From positions 1 to 64,000 of the forward strand of contig NZ_KQ949105.1 in the NCBI RefSeq assembly GCF_001514305.1: a DNA stretch of 64,000 nt. The letters are read 5' to 3'. Made by a program: the position numbers and the translations under genes. Under the pieces are notes generated by a model, which saw nothing but the letters and a program-made list of their open reading frames with translations, made no database searches and had not been told where the DNA came from. The DNA is from Streptomyces dysideae. Its GTDB lineage: Bacteria > Actinomycetota > Actinomycetes > Streptomycetales > Streptomycetaceae. Positions 7,748-16,575 of the stretch are shown here, in pieces; position 1 is the stretch's first letter, and each line of letters opens with the position of its first letter.

Positions 7748-8548
7748 TCAGGCAGCGACGGCTCGGCGGAACAGCCGCGTGGCGAGCGGGACGAAAAGGA
7801 CGAGCAGCGCCGCCGACCACACCATGGACTGCCACCACTGGTCGCCCGGCGGCGCGCCGTTGAACCAGGCGCGTGCCGCGTTGATCGTCAGCGTCACCGG
7901 GCTGTGGTCCGCCACGGCCCGCAGCCACCCGGGCATCGCGGTGGTGGGGACGAAGGCCGAGCTGACGAATCCCAGCAGGAACAGCCACGGCATCGCCGTG
8001 GTCTGGGCGCCCTCTGCGCTGGACGCGGTGATGCCGACACAGGCGAGGACCCAGGAGAGCGCGAAGCCGAACAGCAGCAGGATGCCGGCGCCGGCGAGGG
8101 TGTCGGTGAACGATCCGTGGAAGCGGAACCCGAAGGTGAGACCCACGGCGCCGGTCACGACCAGTGCGATCAGGTTGCGTACCGACTCCGCGATGGTCCT
8201 TCCGAACAGGACAGCGGCGCTGTTGATGGGGAGGGAGCGAAAACGGTCCATCATGCCGTTGCGCATGTCCTCGGCGATGCCGACGCACATGCCCGACAGC
8301 CCGCCGAAGACGATGACCTGGCCGAAAACACCGGGCAGCAGGAACTGCTTGTAGTTGCCGCCCGGCACGGTGATCGCGCCGCCGAAGATGTAGGCGAACA
8401 GGATGAAGAACATGATGGGCTGGAGGACCGCTGCCATGAGTTGGTCCGGGCGTCGCCGGATGTGCCGCATGTTCCGGCCGGCCAGGAGCCAGGCGTCGTT
8501 GAGGCCCTGCAGTGCTCCGGGGGCCCCTGCGGACACGGGCGTACTCAT
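7748..8548 (-). CDS. ABC-2 type exporter permease (DrrB-like)
   Basis: A 266-aa integral membrane protein of the daunorubicin-resistance (DrrB) permease family with about six transmembrane segments. It has an N-terminal amphipathic segment (RNMRHIRRRPDQLMAAVLQP), the coupling-helix region GMMDRFRSLPIN, and the conserved C-terminal loop ARAWFNGAP. The ATG at 8548 overlaps the ATPase stop (ATGA), so a stoichiometric ABC pair is made. Family members export hydrophobic antibiotics. Here the cargo would be the cluster product or a (possibly sulfated) intermediate. Confidence 0.92.
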   Translation of the reverse strand: MSTPVSAGAPGALQGLNDAWLLAGRNMRHIRRRPDQLMAAVLQPIMFFILFAYIFGGAITVPGGNYKQFLLPGVFGQVIVFGGLSGMCVGIAEDMRNGMMDRFRSLPINSAAVLFGRTIAESVRNLIALVVTGAVGLTFGFRFHGSFTDTLAGAGILLLFGFALSWVLACVGITASSAEGAQTTAMPWLFLLGFVSSAFVPTTAMPGWLRAVADHSPVTLTINAARAWFNGAPPGDQWWQSMVWSAALLVLFVPLATRLFRRAVAA

Positions 8549-9567
8549 CGTCCTTCTCCTCTCATCGGGCGGCGGCCGCGACGCGCCGTGCGTCCGCCAC
8601 CCGCGTCGTCGTGTGCTCTTTCGCTGTCGGCGATGCTGGTGCCGGTCAGGGTCAGGAAAACGTCGTCCAGAGTCGGGCTGCGGACCGCGTGGGTGGCCAC
8701 CTCCATGCCGCTGTGGCGCAGGTCCCGCAGCATGGCGCCGACCGCGTCGTCGCCGTCGGGCAGGCGTAGCGTCACTTGGGCCAACGCTCGGTCGAGCTGT
8801 GGCTCCTCGTCGATGTGGGACCGCAGGATGCCCGTGGCGCGGTCCAGATCCGCGGGGTCCGCCAGCGTGAACTCGACGCGGTCGCCGCCGATCTGGTCCT
8901 TGAGCGCGGCCGGTGTTCCCTGGGCCACCGTGCGGCCCTGATCGAGGACGGTCACCGTACTGGCGAGCCGGTCCGCCTCCTCCAGGTACTGCGTCGTCAG
9001 CAGCAGTGTGGTGCCGTCCTTGACGAGTTGCTCGATCTCCGACCACAGGTCCAGGCGGGAGCGCAGGTCGAGCCCGGTCGTCGGCTCGTCGAGAAACAGC
9101 ACTGCCGGCCTCGTCAGCAGGCTCGCGGCAAGGTCCAGACGCCGGCGCATACCGCCCGAGTAGGTGCGCACCAGACGGTCCGCGGCCTCGCCGAGACCGA
9201 ACCTGTCCAGCAGCTCGTCCGTTCTGGCCCGGGCTGCGGACCTGCCCATCCGGTACAGACGGGCGACCAGTTCGAGGTTCTCCCGGCCGGTGAGCACGCC
9301 GTCCACGGCGGCGAACTGACCCGTCAGACCGATCATCGCGCGGATGCGCCGCGGGTTGGCCACCACGTCGACTCCGCAGATCGCCACTCGTCCCGCGTCC
9401 GGTCGCAGCAGGGTCGAGAGCACCCTCACCATCGTCGTTTTGCCGGCGCCGTTCGGCCCCAGCAGCGCGACCACCGCCCCTGGGGGTGCCGACAGGGATA
9501 TCCCTTCCAGGACCTGCTTCTTGCCCAGTCGCTTGCCGAGTCCTTCCACCGTGATCGAGTCAGCCAC
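8545..9567 (-). CDS. ABC exporter ATPase (DrrA-like)
   Basis: A 340-aa protein with Walker A GPNGAGKTTM, signature motif TYSGGMRRRLDLAA, Walker B AVLFLDEPTTGLD, and the H-loop replaced by Gln (LLLTTQYLEEADRL), as is usual in the DrrA family. The C-terminal domain (about residues 225-320) resembles the DUF4162 regulatory region of DrrA. The GTG at 9567 has AGGAAGGGG upstream and is preferred. A second GTG at 9612 overlaps the P450 stop (GTGA) but has no ribosome-binding site. It works with the adjacent permease in drug efflux. Confidence 0.92.
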   Translation of the reverse strand: MADSITVEGLGKRLGKKQVLEGISLSAPPGAVVALLGPNGAGKTTMVRVLSTLLRPDAGRVAICGVDVVANPRRIRAMIGLTGQFAAVDGVLTGRENLELVARLYRMGRSAARARTDELLDRFGLGEAADRLVRTYSGGMRRRLDLAASLLTRPAVLFLDEPTTGLDLRSRLDLWSEIEQLVKDGTTLLLTTQYLEEADRLASTVTVLDQGRTVAQGTPAALKDQIGGDRVEFTLADPADLDRATGILRSHIDEEPQLDRALAQVTLRLPDGDDAVGAMLRDLRHSGMEVATHAVRSPTLDDVFLTLTGTSIADSERAHDDAGGGRTARRGRRPMRGEGR

Positions 9568-9608
9568 GGCCGCCCCTTCCTGTCGCCCTTGCGTACCGAG
9601 AACCCGTG

Positions 9609-10868
9609 TCACTCCGCGAGCCGCACCTTGAGGGACGTGAAGTCCCGCAGCGGGATGGACCGGCGGCGTCCGGGCGGTCCGTCCAGGGCGAGAGCCGGGA
9701 GCTTGCGCTGCAGACGCGGCAACAGGACCGTCATCTCCAGGCGGGACAGCCCGGCCCCGAGGCAGTAGTGGATGCCGGCTCCGAAGCTCAGCGGGGTGGC
9801 TCCGCCCCGTCCGGGCATGAAGTCGTCCGGCTGCGGATAAGCCGCCGGGTCCCGGCTCGCGGCGCCGAGCATGAGTCGCACCTGCGTGCCCTGCGGAATG
9901 GTCACCCCGCTCAAGGCCGTGTCCGTGGCGGCGAACCGGATACCCGGCGCGACCTGCACGGAGGGATCGTGCCGCAGCGTCTCTTCCACGAAGGCAGTGG
10001 CGCTCGGCTCATCGCCGAGCAGCCACTTCCGCGTCTCCGGCCGCTCGATGAGGACCAGCAGGGCGTTGTCGATGCCTGTAGCCGTGGTCTCGAACCCCGC
10101 CGACCACAAGGTGAACAGCAGCGTGCGCAACTCGCCGTCGCTCAGCCGGTGGTTGTCGTCGTCATGCACGAGGACGAGTGCGGATATGAGATCGTCCCGG
10201 GGCGTCCTGCGCCGTTCGGCGATCAATGCGCCGAGGTAGTCGCCCAGTTCATGGAAGGCGGCGTCGGCGGCGTTCACCGCCGCGGGCGAAGCGGCGGGGT
10301 CGACCACGTTCATCATCGCCGGCACCAGCACCGCCAGCCGTGAGCGGTCGGCGGACGGTATGCCCAGCAGGTCGGAGATCACGTGCAGGGGCGTGGGAAG
10401 GGACACCGCGGTGTGCAGGTCCACCGTCTCCCCGGCCCGCAGCCGTTCGGCGGCATCGTCCACCAGACGATCCGCCAGGGACTCGACGGCTGCCCGTAGT
10501 CCGCCCACGCGCCGGGAGGTGAACTCCTTGCCGATCAACCCGCGAAGCCGGGTGTGCTTGGGCGGGTTGCTGCCGACGAGGGACGTCACCAGCACCTGGT
10601 ACGCCTCATGTCCCGCTGCCTGCGGGAACATCTGCGCCATGGCCTCCTCGCAAGCGCCCGGGAAGACCTCGGGGTGCTTCAGCACGTACTGCACGTCGGC
10701 GTACCTGCTGATGAGGGAGGCGCCGTACTTGCTCGCGTAGACCGGCGCGTTCTCCCGAAGCCACGCGTAGACGGGGTAGGGGTCGAGATCGGCCGGGGGC
10801 GACATCAGCTGTTCCAGCACGTCCCGGCCGGGGTCTGGCGTCACCTTCGCGGTGTCCTGCACAGTCAT
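9609..10868 (-). CDS. Cytochrome P450 (CYP105/107-like)
   Basis: A 419-aa soluble bacterial P450 with I-helix WSAGFETTATGID, ExxR in EETLRHDPS, and a textbook haem loop LSFGAGIHYCLGAGLSRLE with axial Cys369. ATG at 10868 (MTVQDTAKVTPDPGRD) has AGAGG upstream; an earlier in-frame start gives a non-homologous leader. It sits 35 bp after the SRPBCC gene and before the exporter in one operon, so it probably acts late in tailoring. No ferredoxin or ferredoxin reductase gene is seen nearby, so electrons must come from elsewhere in the genome. Confidence 0.93.
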   Translation of the reverse strand: MTVQDTAKVTPDPGRDVLEQLMSPPADLDPYPVYAWLRENAPVYASKYGASLISRYADVQYVLKHPEVFPGACEEAMAQMFPQAAGHEAYQVLVTSLVGSNPPKHTRLRGLIGKEFTSRRVGGLRAAVESLADRLVDDAAERLRAGETVDLHTAVSLPTPLHVISDLLGIPSADRSRLAVLVPAMMNVVDPAASPAAVNAADAAFHELGDYLGALIAERRRTPRDDLISALVLVHDDDNHRLSDGELRTLLFTLWSAGFETTATGIDNALLVLIERPETRKWLLGDEPSATAFVEETLRHDPSVQVAPGIRFAATDTALSGVTIPQGTQVRLMLGAASRDPAAYPQPDDFMPGRGGATPLSFGAGIHYCLGAGLSRLEMTVLLPRLQRKLPALALDGPPGRRRSIPLRDFTSLKVRLAE

Positions 10869-10902
10869 CGCATACCTCTGTCGTCTGGGCGGGCTAAGCG
10901 AG

Positions 10903-11946
10903 TCACGACCAGCCATGCGGGTGGGACGAACTGGGCCGGGGGGAGATCAGTTGCTGCGCCCGCACCATGGCGTCGCGGAAGAACTGCGCGATGATCTGCC
11001 GCTCTTCCCGCTGCACCGCGGCCGGTACGTTCTCCCAGTTATCGACGAAGATCTGGAAGAGGCTGCGGTCGAGGCCGGCCGGTTCGATGTACAGCTTCCC
11101 GCCCAGCTCCACGGGCCAGGACGCGCGGCGTAGCCCGAATTCGAGCCAGGGCAGGTACGAGGGGAACTCCTGGTTGGGCTCGACATGCCGCTGCACGGTC
11201 ATCTCCACGGTGCCGCTGGCGTCGCCCATGACCAGGACGAGCTTCGATCCCGTGGTGAAGTCGCCGTAACGCCGCTGGAGCCAGTACCGCAGCGCTTCGG
11301 GCTTGGACAGCACGTCCCAGGCGTCGTACGGGGCCGCCGCCAGCTCGATCTGCACGTAGGGGCCCATGCGTCGCCAGGGCCAGCGCCATGTCGTACCGGT
11401 GCGCAGATAGCCGGCGAGCTGGTCGAGGATGCCGGGCCAGCCGTTGCCGTTCCACGACCGCCAGTCCGAGGGCGGGTTGAACGCCTCCTCGGTCGCAGTG
11501 ATCTGGGTGCCCCCGTCCACGGGGTCGAGTTCCCAGACCACCCGGGTTGCCGGCCCCACCCCGGCCCAGCGCCAGAGGTGGCGCAGGACCCCGTGCCCCT
11601 CGGCGGACGGCGCCGTCGCCACCTCCGTGCGGCACTGGAAGAACTCACCGTCCTCGAAGTCGAGGAGGTACTCCTGGTCCTCGCGGGCAGGCGCGCCCCG
11701 GCACACCGCGAGCCAGTGGCACACCTCCTCCGGAGAGGTCAGGGCCTTCCACACCCGCTCTGGCGGCTCCGGAACGACGGCACGCGCGACGAGCCGCTCC
11801 CAGCGGTCCTGAACGATGGAGCGGGCGGTTGCGGCGTTGAGCGGGGGGAACGCCTCAAGTGCCTTGCCGGGTTCGAGATCGGGGAAATCCGGCCAGCTGG
11901 GTGCGGCGGCGGTGACGGGATCGTGTGCGGCGAACTCTGTGGGCAC
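10903..11946 (-). CDS. Tandem SRPBCC (START/AHSA1-like) protein
   Basis: About 347 residues with two SRPBCC-type modules. The first begins RAVVPEPPERVWKALTSPEEV, the common AHSA1/START opening. The second begins near IELAAAPYDAWDVLSKPEALRYWL. The fold forms a deep hydrophobic cavity, and members bind or cyclise polyketides and lipids. The start is taken as GTG 11946 with a G-rich stretch ahead; TTG 11952 is an alternative. It is the first gene of the operon running through P450, ABC exporter, sulfotransferase and sulfatase. A similar two-module protein is encoded at 26386-27228, so the cluster carries a pair. Enzymatic or carrier function is undecided. Confidence 0.8.
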   Translation of the reverse strand: MPTEFAAHDPVTAAAPSWPDFPDLEPGKALEAFPPLNAATARSIVQDRWERLVARAVVPEPPERVWKALTSPEEVCHWLAVCRGAPAREDQEYLLDFEDGEFFQCRTEVATAPSAEGHGVLRHLWRWAGVGPATRVVWELDPVDGGTQITATEEAFNPPSDWRSWNGNGWPGILDQLAGYLRTGTTWRWPWRRMGPYVQIELAAAPYDAWDVLSKPEALRYWLQRRYGDFTTGSKLVLVMGDASGTVEMTVQRHVEPNQEFPSYLPWLEFGLRRASWPVELGGKLYIEPAGLDRSLFQIFVDNWENVPAAVQREERQIIAQFFRDAMVRAQQLISPRPSSSHPHGWS

Positions 11947-12071
11947 GGGCAACCCCCGAAGCGGTCGTGGACGCCGGGCAGTGACGCTTGATCACGCTAG
12001 GGGTTCTCTTCCGCAGGAAGCTTCTCGCAGGTTGCCCTGATTGCGCGGCTCGCAGGCGCCGGCTGCCGTGC

Positions 12072-12542
12072 TCAACCTTTCAGAGTGCGTCCCTCAGCGA
12101 GCAGATCCAGGGCCTTGGCGAGCCTGCGCTGCCTGGTCTCGGGCCGCTTCGCTGCCTCGATCCAGGTGACGTACTCCTTCTGGCGCGAGTAGGACAGTGC
12201 CTCGTAGGTCTCGCGTGCCGTGGGGGCCGCCGCCAGCGCTTCGGTCAGGTCACCGGGGGCCTCGACCCGGCGCTCGGCTGTGTCGACGCGTAGCCGCACG
12301 GAGACGGTGTCCCCGTCGGTGACGCCGGCTTGGTCCCGTACCGATCGGTTCACCACGAGATAGCGCGACTGCTCCGGTCCCGTCATGACCGAGCTGGTGA
12401 AGGAGACGCCCTCCACCTCGGCCACCACCGGGATGCGTGCCGCGGTACCCAGACGTGCCGCCACCCCGGGGGGCACGGTCAGATAAGTCCACGTCCCGAC
12501 CCCATCCTCACGGACCAGCGTGGCGCGGAAGGTCTCGCTCAC
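12072..12542 (-). CDS. DUF1905/YdeI-like protein
   Basis: A 156-aa protein. The N-terminal half fits the DUF1905 barrel (FRATLVREDGVGTWTYLTVP, then VEGVSFTSSVM and YLVVNRSVRDQAG). The C-terminal half fits the YdeI/OmpD-associated helical module (ARETYEALSYSRQKEYVTWIEAAKRPETRQRR). Such proteins are common in Streptomyces, usually as housekeeping or stress genes of uncertain role, so membership in the enediyne pathway is doubtful. It is separated from the HxlR gene by a strong hairpin and is therefore probably transcribed on its own. Confidence 0.8.
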   Translation of the reverse strand: MSETFRATLVREDGVGTWTYLTVPPGVAARLGTAARIPVVAEVEGVSFTSSVMTGPEQSRYLVVNRSVRDQAGVTDGDTVSVRLRVDTAERRVEAPGDLTEALAAAPTARETYEALSYSRQKEYVTWIEAAKRPETRQRRLAKALDLLAEGRTLKG

Positions 12543-12594
12543 GAACGGCTCCTCTCACTCGATTCGGCCGCCCGCGCCGGGCGGCTCGGAAGGA

Positions 12595-12640
12595 GGCGGA
12601 CTCTACCGGTCCATCGGCCGCCGGGCCGGTAGAGTCCGCC
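12595..12640 (-). terminator. Hairpin between hxlR-type gene and DUF1905 gene
   Basis: A perfect 15-bp inverted repeat: GGCGGACTCTACCGG (12595-12609) and CCGGTAGAGTCCGCC (12626-12640), with a 16-nt loop. It begins 5 bp past the HxlR stop codon on the minus strand, as expected for a terminator. Confidence 0.7.
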
Positions 12641-12644
12641 CCTG

Positions 12645-13289
12645 TCACAGCAGGCCCAGCAGCCTGCAGCAGCGCAGGACCGCCTCCGGGTCCCCGCTGA
12701 GAGACAGCTCCCCGGCCGCGACGGCCTCGAAGGGGCCGAGGATGCCTCCCCCGATCTTGATGAAGGTCTGGGAGCGCGATACGGCCGTCATCGCGGGCTT
12801 CTGCGCCGGGCCGCGCTGGACCGACGCTGCACCGTCGGACACCGCGATGTGGAACACCAGGTCGTCGATGTGGAATTCGTAGCGCTCGGCACGGTCGGGG
12901 ACGTCCTGCCCGCGCATCATCGCCTCGACGGCCAGCAGGCCCCACTCGGCACGAGTCCGGGCTTGTTCGTCGGGCTCCAGCATGGTCAAGCCCCAACGGC
13001 CGAGCAGGAGGACCGGTTCGCGCAGCTGCTGGCCGAGCGGGGTGAGCCGGTACAGCCGCGCGCGTTTGTCCTCCGCGACCTGCTGCGCCTCGATGACGCC
13101 GTGTCTGGTGAGCAACTGCAACCGTTCGGAGAGCAGGTTGGGGCCCATGCCCGGCAGCCCGGTGAGTAGTTCGCTGAACCGCTGCGGGCCGATCAGCAAC
13201 TCGCGGACGAGGAGCAGCGTCCACCGCTCACCGAGAACGTCCAGCGCGGCGGCTATCCCGCACATCTGCCCATACGTACGCTGCGCCAC
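12645..13289 (-). CDS. HxlR-family transcriptional regulator with C-terminal SCP2-like domain
   Basis: The 214-aa product starts with the HxlR winged helix (QMCGIAAALDVLGERWTLLLVRELL, then RFSELLTGLPGMGPNLLSERL), including the N-terminal Cys common in this family. From about residue 115 follows a domain with YEFHIDDLVFHIAVSDG and GDPEAVLRCCRLLGLL, resembling the SCP2-type lipid-binding domain often fused to these regulators. It could sense a hydrophobic ligand. The GTG start has GAGG upstream. It is divergent from the enediyne operon, and a pair of overlapping dyads lies just before it, so it is the most likely local regulator of unbL-tebC. Confidence 0.88.
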   Translation of the reverse strand: MAQRTYGQMCGIAAALDVLGERWTLLLVRELLIGPQRFSELLTGLPGMGPNLLSERLQLLTRHGVIEAQQVAEDKRARLYRLTPLGQQLREPVLLLGRWGLTMLEPDEQARTRAEWGLLAVEAMMRGQDVPDRAERYEFHIDDLVFHIAVSDGAASVQRGPAQKPAMTAVSRSQTFIKIGGGILGPFEAVAAGELSLSGDPEAVLRCCRLLGLL

Positions 13290-13302
13290 TCTGCCTCATT
13301 TC

Positions 13303-13331
13303 AACCTGTTACTACAGGTTTAGATAGTAAC
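13303..13331. promoter_or_regulatory. Overlapping dyads, candidate HxlR operator
   Basis: AACCTGT-N4-ACAGGTT (13303-13320) overlaps GTTACTA-N10-TAGTAAC (13308-13331), 14 bp before the HxlR start and about 280 bp before unbL. The region is AT-rich for this genome and should hold the divergent promoters. Between it and unbL lies a roughly 280-bp leader (13332-13611) with no supported gene. Operator function is inferred from symmetry and position. Confidence 0.5.
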
Positions 13332-13611
13332 ATCTCGGGATGCGGGAAGCGTCACGTAGCATCTCAAGCAATGAAACTCCCTGTATCCCAGGTGATGGGA
13401 GGCTTAAGGGGGAGGGATGCGCCAGACATCCCCGAAGGGTCACAAAGCTATAGAATCTTGAACAGTCCAAGGAATTTCAGCCAGAAACCCTTCGCCTCTT
13501 CAACGACTCCAGTCATAGCCGTAAGAATGTGGACCGCGTTCGTGCCGCGATCCGCCTGTGCCCTGTACGGGGAAAATCACCCCTGGGCTGCAGCTGACAT
13601 TTGGAGAGCTC

Positions 13612-14592
13612 GTGTCCGCGGTCCACTGCCTTCCCGCCAGCTTCCTCCTGCAACTCCGTGGCCTCCTCGTCACTCCACTGCCCAGCGCCACCACCTTCGC
13701 CGCAAGGGGCTTCCACCAGGGCTCCGAGGCAGACCAGCGCCGTCTGGAGACCGTCGGCCTCGCCTTTCTGTCCGGGCTGCGCACGGCCACCTCCGAAACC
13801 GACGTCGAACAGCTCGATCACGTCCTCGGCGCAGGCGTTCCGCGCGCGCATCAGGGCTTCGCCTACGAGGGCGCCGCGATGGGGCTGGCCCTGCTGGACG
13901 CCATCGGCCCGCGGCGCCGTGACCGGGTGGCCGCTCTCCTCGGCTCCTCGGGAGCCGCTCACCGGTACATGGTTCATGTGGGCGCGGGATGGGCCCTCGC
14001 CCGTCTTCCCTCATTCCTGTGGCGACACGTCGTACCGGACGATCCGCTGCTGCGCTGGTTGGCACTGGACGGATACGGGTTCCACGAAGCCTACTTCCGC
14101 ACGGGGACACGAGCCGACGGACGCTGGTCGGCGAGGCTGCCGGCCTGGCCCGGCCCAAAGGCGGCAGTGGCCCGCGTGGTCGACCAGGGGATCGGCCGGG
14201 CGATGTGGTTCGTCGAATGCGCCGATCCCGGCCGCCTGGCCGACCGTATCCAGCGCTTCGCGCCGGAGCGCCACCCCGACCTGTGGGCCGGAGCGGGACT
14301 GGCAGCCGTCTACGCCGAGGCCGGAACCCCACAGGCCCTGTCCCTGCTGGCACAGCGCGCGGGCAAGCACCTGCCCGAGCTGCGGCAGGGTGCCGCCTTC
14401 GCCGCGGAGGCCCGCCTGCGTGCCGGACTCGCCACCGACTGGACCGAGCAGTCGCTACAGCTCCTGTGCGGCATCGGTGCCGCGGAGGCCGCTGCGGTCA
14501 CCCACACGACACGGCAGGAACTGCCCCCGGACGGCGCGCAGCCCGCTTACCAGGAGTGGCGCAGCCGAATCCAGCGCCACTTCAGTGATTGA
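13612..14592 (+). CDS. unbL: Enediyne cassette protein UnbL (DUF1702-like)
   Basis: A 326-aa protein that I place in the DUF1702/UnbL family from its typical features: ARGFHQGSEADQRRLETVGLAFLSGL near the N-terminus, QGFAYEGAAMGLALLDAI, MVHVGAGWALARLP, LDGYGFHEAYF and FVECADPGRLADRI. UnbL is one of five proteins conserved in enediyne clusters; its biochemical role is not established. GTG at 13612 is preceded by GGAGAG, whereas the upstream GTG at 13558 has none. It is the first gene of the cassette, 18 bp before unbV. Order, spacing and length match known cassettes. Confidence 0.9.
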   Translation: MSAVHCLPASFLLQLRGLLVTPLPSATTFAARGFHQGSEADQRRLETVGLAFLSGLRTATSETDVEQLDHVLGAGVPRAHQGFAYEGAAMGLALLDAIGPRRRDRVAALLGSSGAAHRYMVHVGAGWALARLPSFLWRHVVPDDPLLRWLALDGYGFHEAYFRTGTRADGRWSARLPAWPGPKAAVARVVDQGIGRAMWFVECADPGRLADRIQRFAPERHPDLWAGAGLAAVYAEAGTPQALSLLAQRAGKHLPELRQGAAFAAEARLRAGLATDWTEQSLQLLCGIGAAEAAAVTHTTRQELPPDGAQPAYQEWRSRIQRHFSD

Positions 14593-14610
14593 CCCTCTGA
14601 TTGGAGGCAC

Positions 14611-16575
14611 ATGCTGAGAGACAGTTCCTCCCGTCTGCGCAGGGGGATACCCGTTCTGGTCGCTATCGCCCTCATGGCCACCGTTCTAGTAGCGGCCCGC
14701 AAGCCCGATCCGTCACCCGAGGCGACCGCCAAGACGGCCTCCCCCTACGCGTTCACCGCGCTGCCCATCGCCTTTCCGCCCGGCTACGACGCGGGGGACC
14801 GGAAGGTCCGCACGGTCAACCCCGCCTACCAGAAGATCCAGTCGTGGATCTCGTCCGTGGGCGCCGCGATCGCCATCAACGACCTCGACGGCACCGGCAC
14901 CTCGTCGGATCTCTGCATCGTGGACTCCAGGACGGACAAGGTCGTCGTCACGCCCGTTGCGGGAACCGGCCGGAGATACACGCCGTTCGTCCTCGATCCG
15001 GCTCCTCTGCCGATGGACGCCGAGATGGCGCCCATGGGCTGCGTGCCGGGTGACTACAACGAGGACGGCCGCATGGACCTCCTCGTCTACTACTGGGGGC
15101 GCACCCCCGTCCTGTTCCTGCATCGCGACAGCGCCGGCCGCCTGTCGAACGACGCGTACCGCCCACAGGAACTGGTGGCGGCCGGCGGTCCGAACGACGG
15201 CCGCTACCACGGCCCGCGCTGGAACTCCAACGCTGTCTCTGTGGCCGACTTCGACGGCGACGGTCACCCGGACATCTTCGTCGGCAACTACTTCCCGGAC
15301 TCGGGCGTCCTGAGCACCCGAAGCGACGACCGCGTCGTCATGCAGCACTCCATGTCCCACGCGGAGAACGCCGGGGGCGGACGCATCCTGCGCCGCGAGC
15401 CCGACGCGGGACGCGCCGTGTACGAGGAAGCCAAGGACGCCATACCGGCAGGCGACGCCAAGGGCTGGACCCTCGCGGCGGCTTCGGCCGACCTCGACGG
15501 GGACCTGCTGCCCGAGCTGTACATCGCCAACGACTTCGGCCCCGACCACCTGCTGCGCAACGACTCCTCGCCGGGACACATACGGTTCACGACACTGCAC
15601 GGACGGCGGGGTCCCACCACCCCCAAGTCCAAGGCACTGGGCAACGACTCCTTCAAGGGCATGGGGGTCGACTTCGCGGACCTGCGTGGCAACGGCCGCC
15701 TGGACATCTTCGTCTCGAACATCACGACGTCCTTCGGCCTGCAGGAGAGCAACTTCGCCTTCATGAACGATGCGTCCGACCTCGCGGCCGCCCGGCGGCA
15801 ACTGCATAACGGTGTGGCTCCCTTCACCGACCACAGCGCGGACCTCGGGCTCGCGTGGAGCGGCTGGAGCTGGGACGCCAAGGCCGCCGACTTCGACGGC
15901 AGTGGCCTGCCCGCCATCGTGCAGACCACCGGATTCGTCCAGGGCAGCACCAACCGGTGGCCCGAGCTCCAGGAGCTGGCCATGGCCAACGACGAACTGC
16001 TCAAGCACCCAGAGGTGTGGCCGAAATTTACGCCGGGAGACGACCTGTCGGGCCATCAGCACCTGGCGTTCTACGCTTCGGCCGGAGACGGGTCGTACAT
16101 CAACATCGCCCGGCGGCTCGGTGTCGGCGACACCACCCCGAGCCGGGGCATCGCCATCGGGGACGGCAACGGCGACGGGGCGCCGGACCTGGCCATCGCC
16201 CGGCAGTGGGCGGCGCCGCTCTATTACCGCAACGACTCCCCATCCGTGAACCGGCGGCTGACCCTCGACCTCGTCAAGCCCGCCTCCGACACGTCCGCCG
16301 GCACCGGCGCCACCGTCGCGGCCATCGGTGCCCAGGCGCGGGTGACGGTCGACGGAAAAACGTCTCTGCAGCAAGTGGACGGCGGCAGCGGACATTCCGG
16401 CAAACGTGACTTCACGCTCTCCTTCGGACTCGGTACGGCCAAGGACACCCCCGTGCGGGTCGAGGTGCGCTGGATCGACACAGCGGGCGGGACGCACCTG
16501 GAGACGCTCACACTGCGGCCGGGCCGGCACACCCTGCTGCTCGACGATCGCGCAACGGAGGTGACCGCATCATGA
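14611..16575 (+). CDS. unbV: Enediyne cassette protein UnbV (FG-GAP/ASPIC, CRTAC1-like)
   Basis: A 654-aa protein with an N-terminal hydrophobic segment after a basic start (residues 10-30), indicating export or membrane anchoring. It is followed by a beta-propeller with FG-GAP-type calcium loops (DFDGDGHPDIFVGNY, DLDGDLLPELYIANDFG, GDGNGDGAPDLAIA). The C-terminal ASPIC/UnbV domain (about residues 560-640) has VDGGSGHSGKRDFTLSFGLG. UnbV proteins are cassette markers of unknown function. The position outside or on the outer face of the membrane is inferred. ATG follows GGAGG, and the stop overlaps unbU. Confidence 0.93.
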   Translation: MLRDSSSRLRRGIPVLVAIALMATVLVAARKPDPSPEATAKTASPYAFTALPIAFPPGYDAGDRKVRTVNPAYQKIQSWISSVGAAIAINDLDGTGTSSDLCIVDSRTDKVVVTPVAGTGRRYTPFVLDPAPLPMDAEMAPMGCVPGDYNEDGRMDLLVYYWGRTPVLFLHRDSAGRLSNDAYRPQELVAAGGPNDGRYHGPRWNSNAVSVADFDGDGHPDIFVGNYFPDSGVLSTRSDDRVVMQHSMSHAENAGGGRILRREPDAGRAVYEEAKDAIPAGDAKGWTLAAASADLDGDLLPELYIANDFGPDHLLRNDSSPGHIRFTTLHGRRGPTTPKSKALGNDSFKGMGVDFADLRGNGRLDIFVSNITTSFGLQESNFAFMNDASDLAAARRQLHNGVAPFTDHSADLGLAWSGWSWDAKAADFDGSGLPAIVQTTGFVQGSTNRWPELQELAMANDELLKHPEVWPKFTPGDDLSGHQHLAFYASAGDGSYINIARRLGVGDTTPSRGIAIGDGNGDGAPDLAIARQWAAPLYYRNDSPSVNRRLTLDLVKPASDTSAGTGATVAAIGAQARVTVDGKTSLQQVDGGSGHSGKRDFTLSFGLGTAKDTPVRVEVRWIDTAGGTHLETLTLRPGRHTLLLDDRATEVTAS

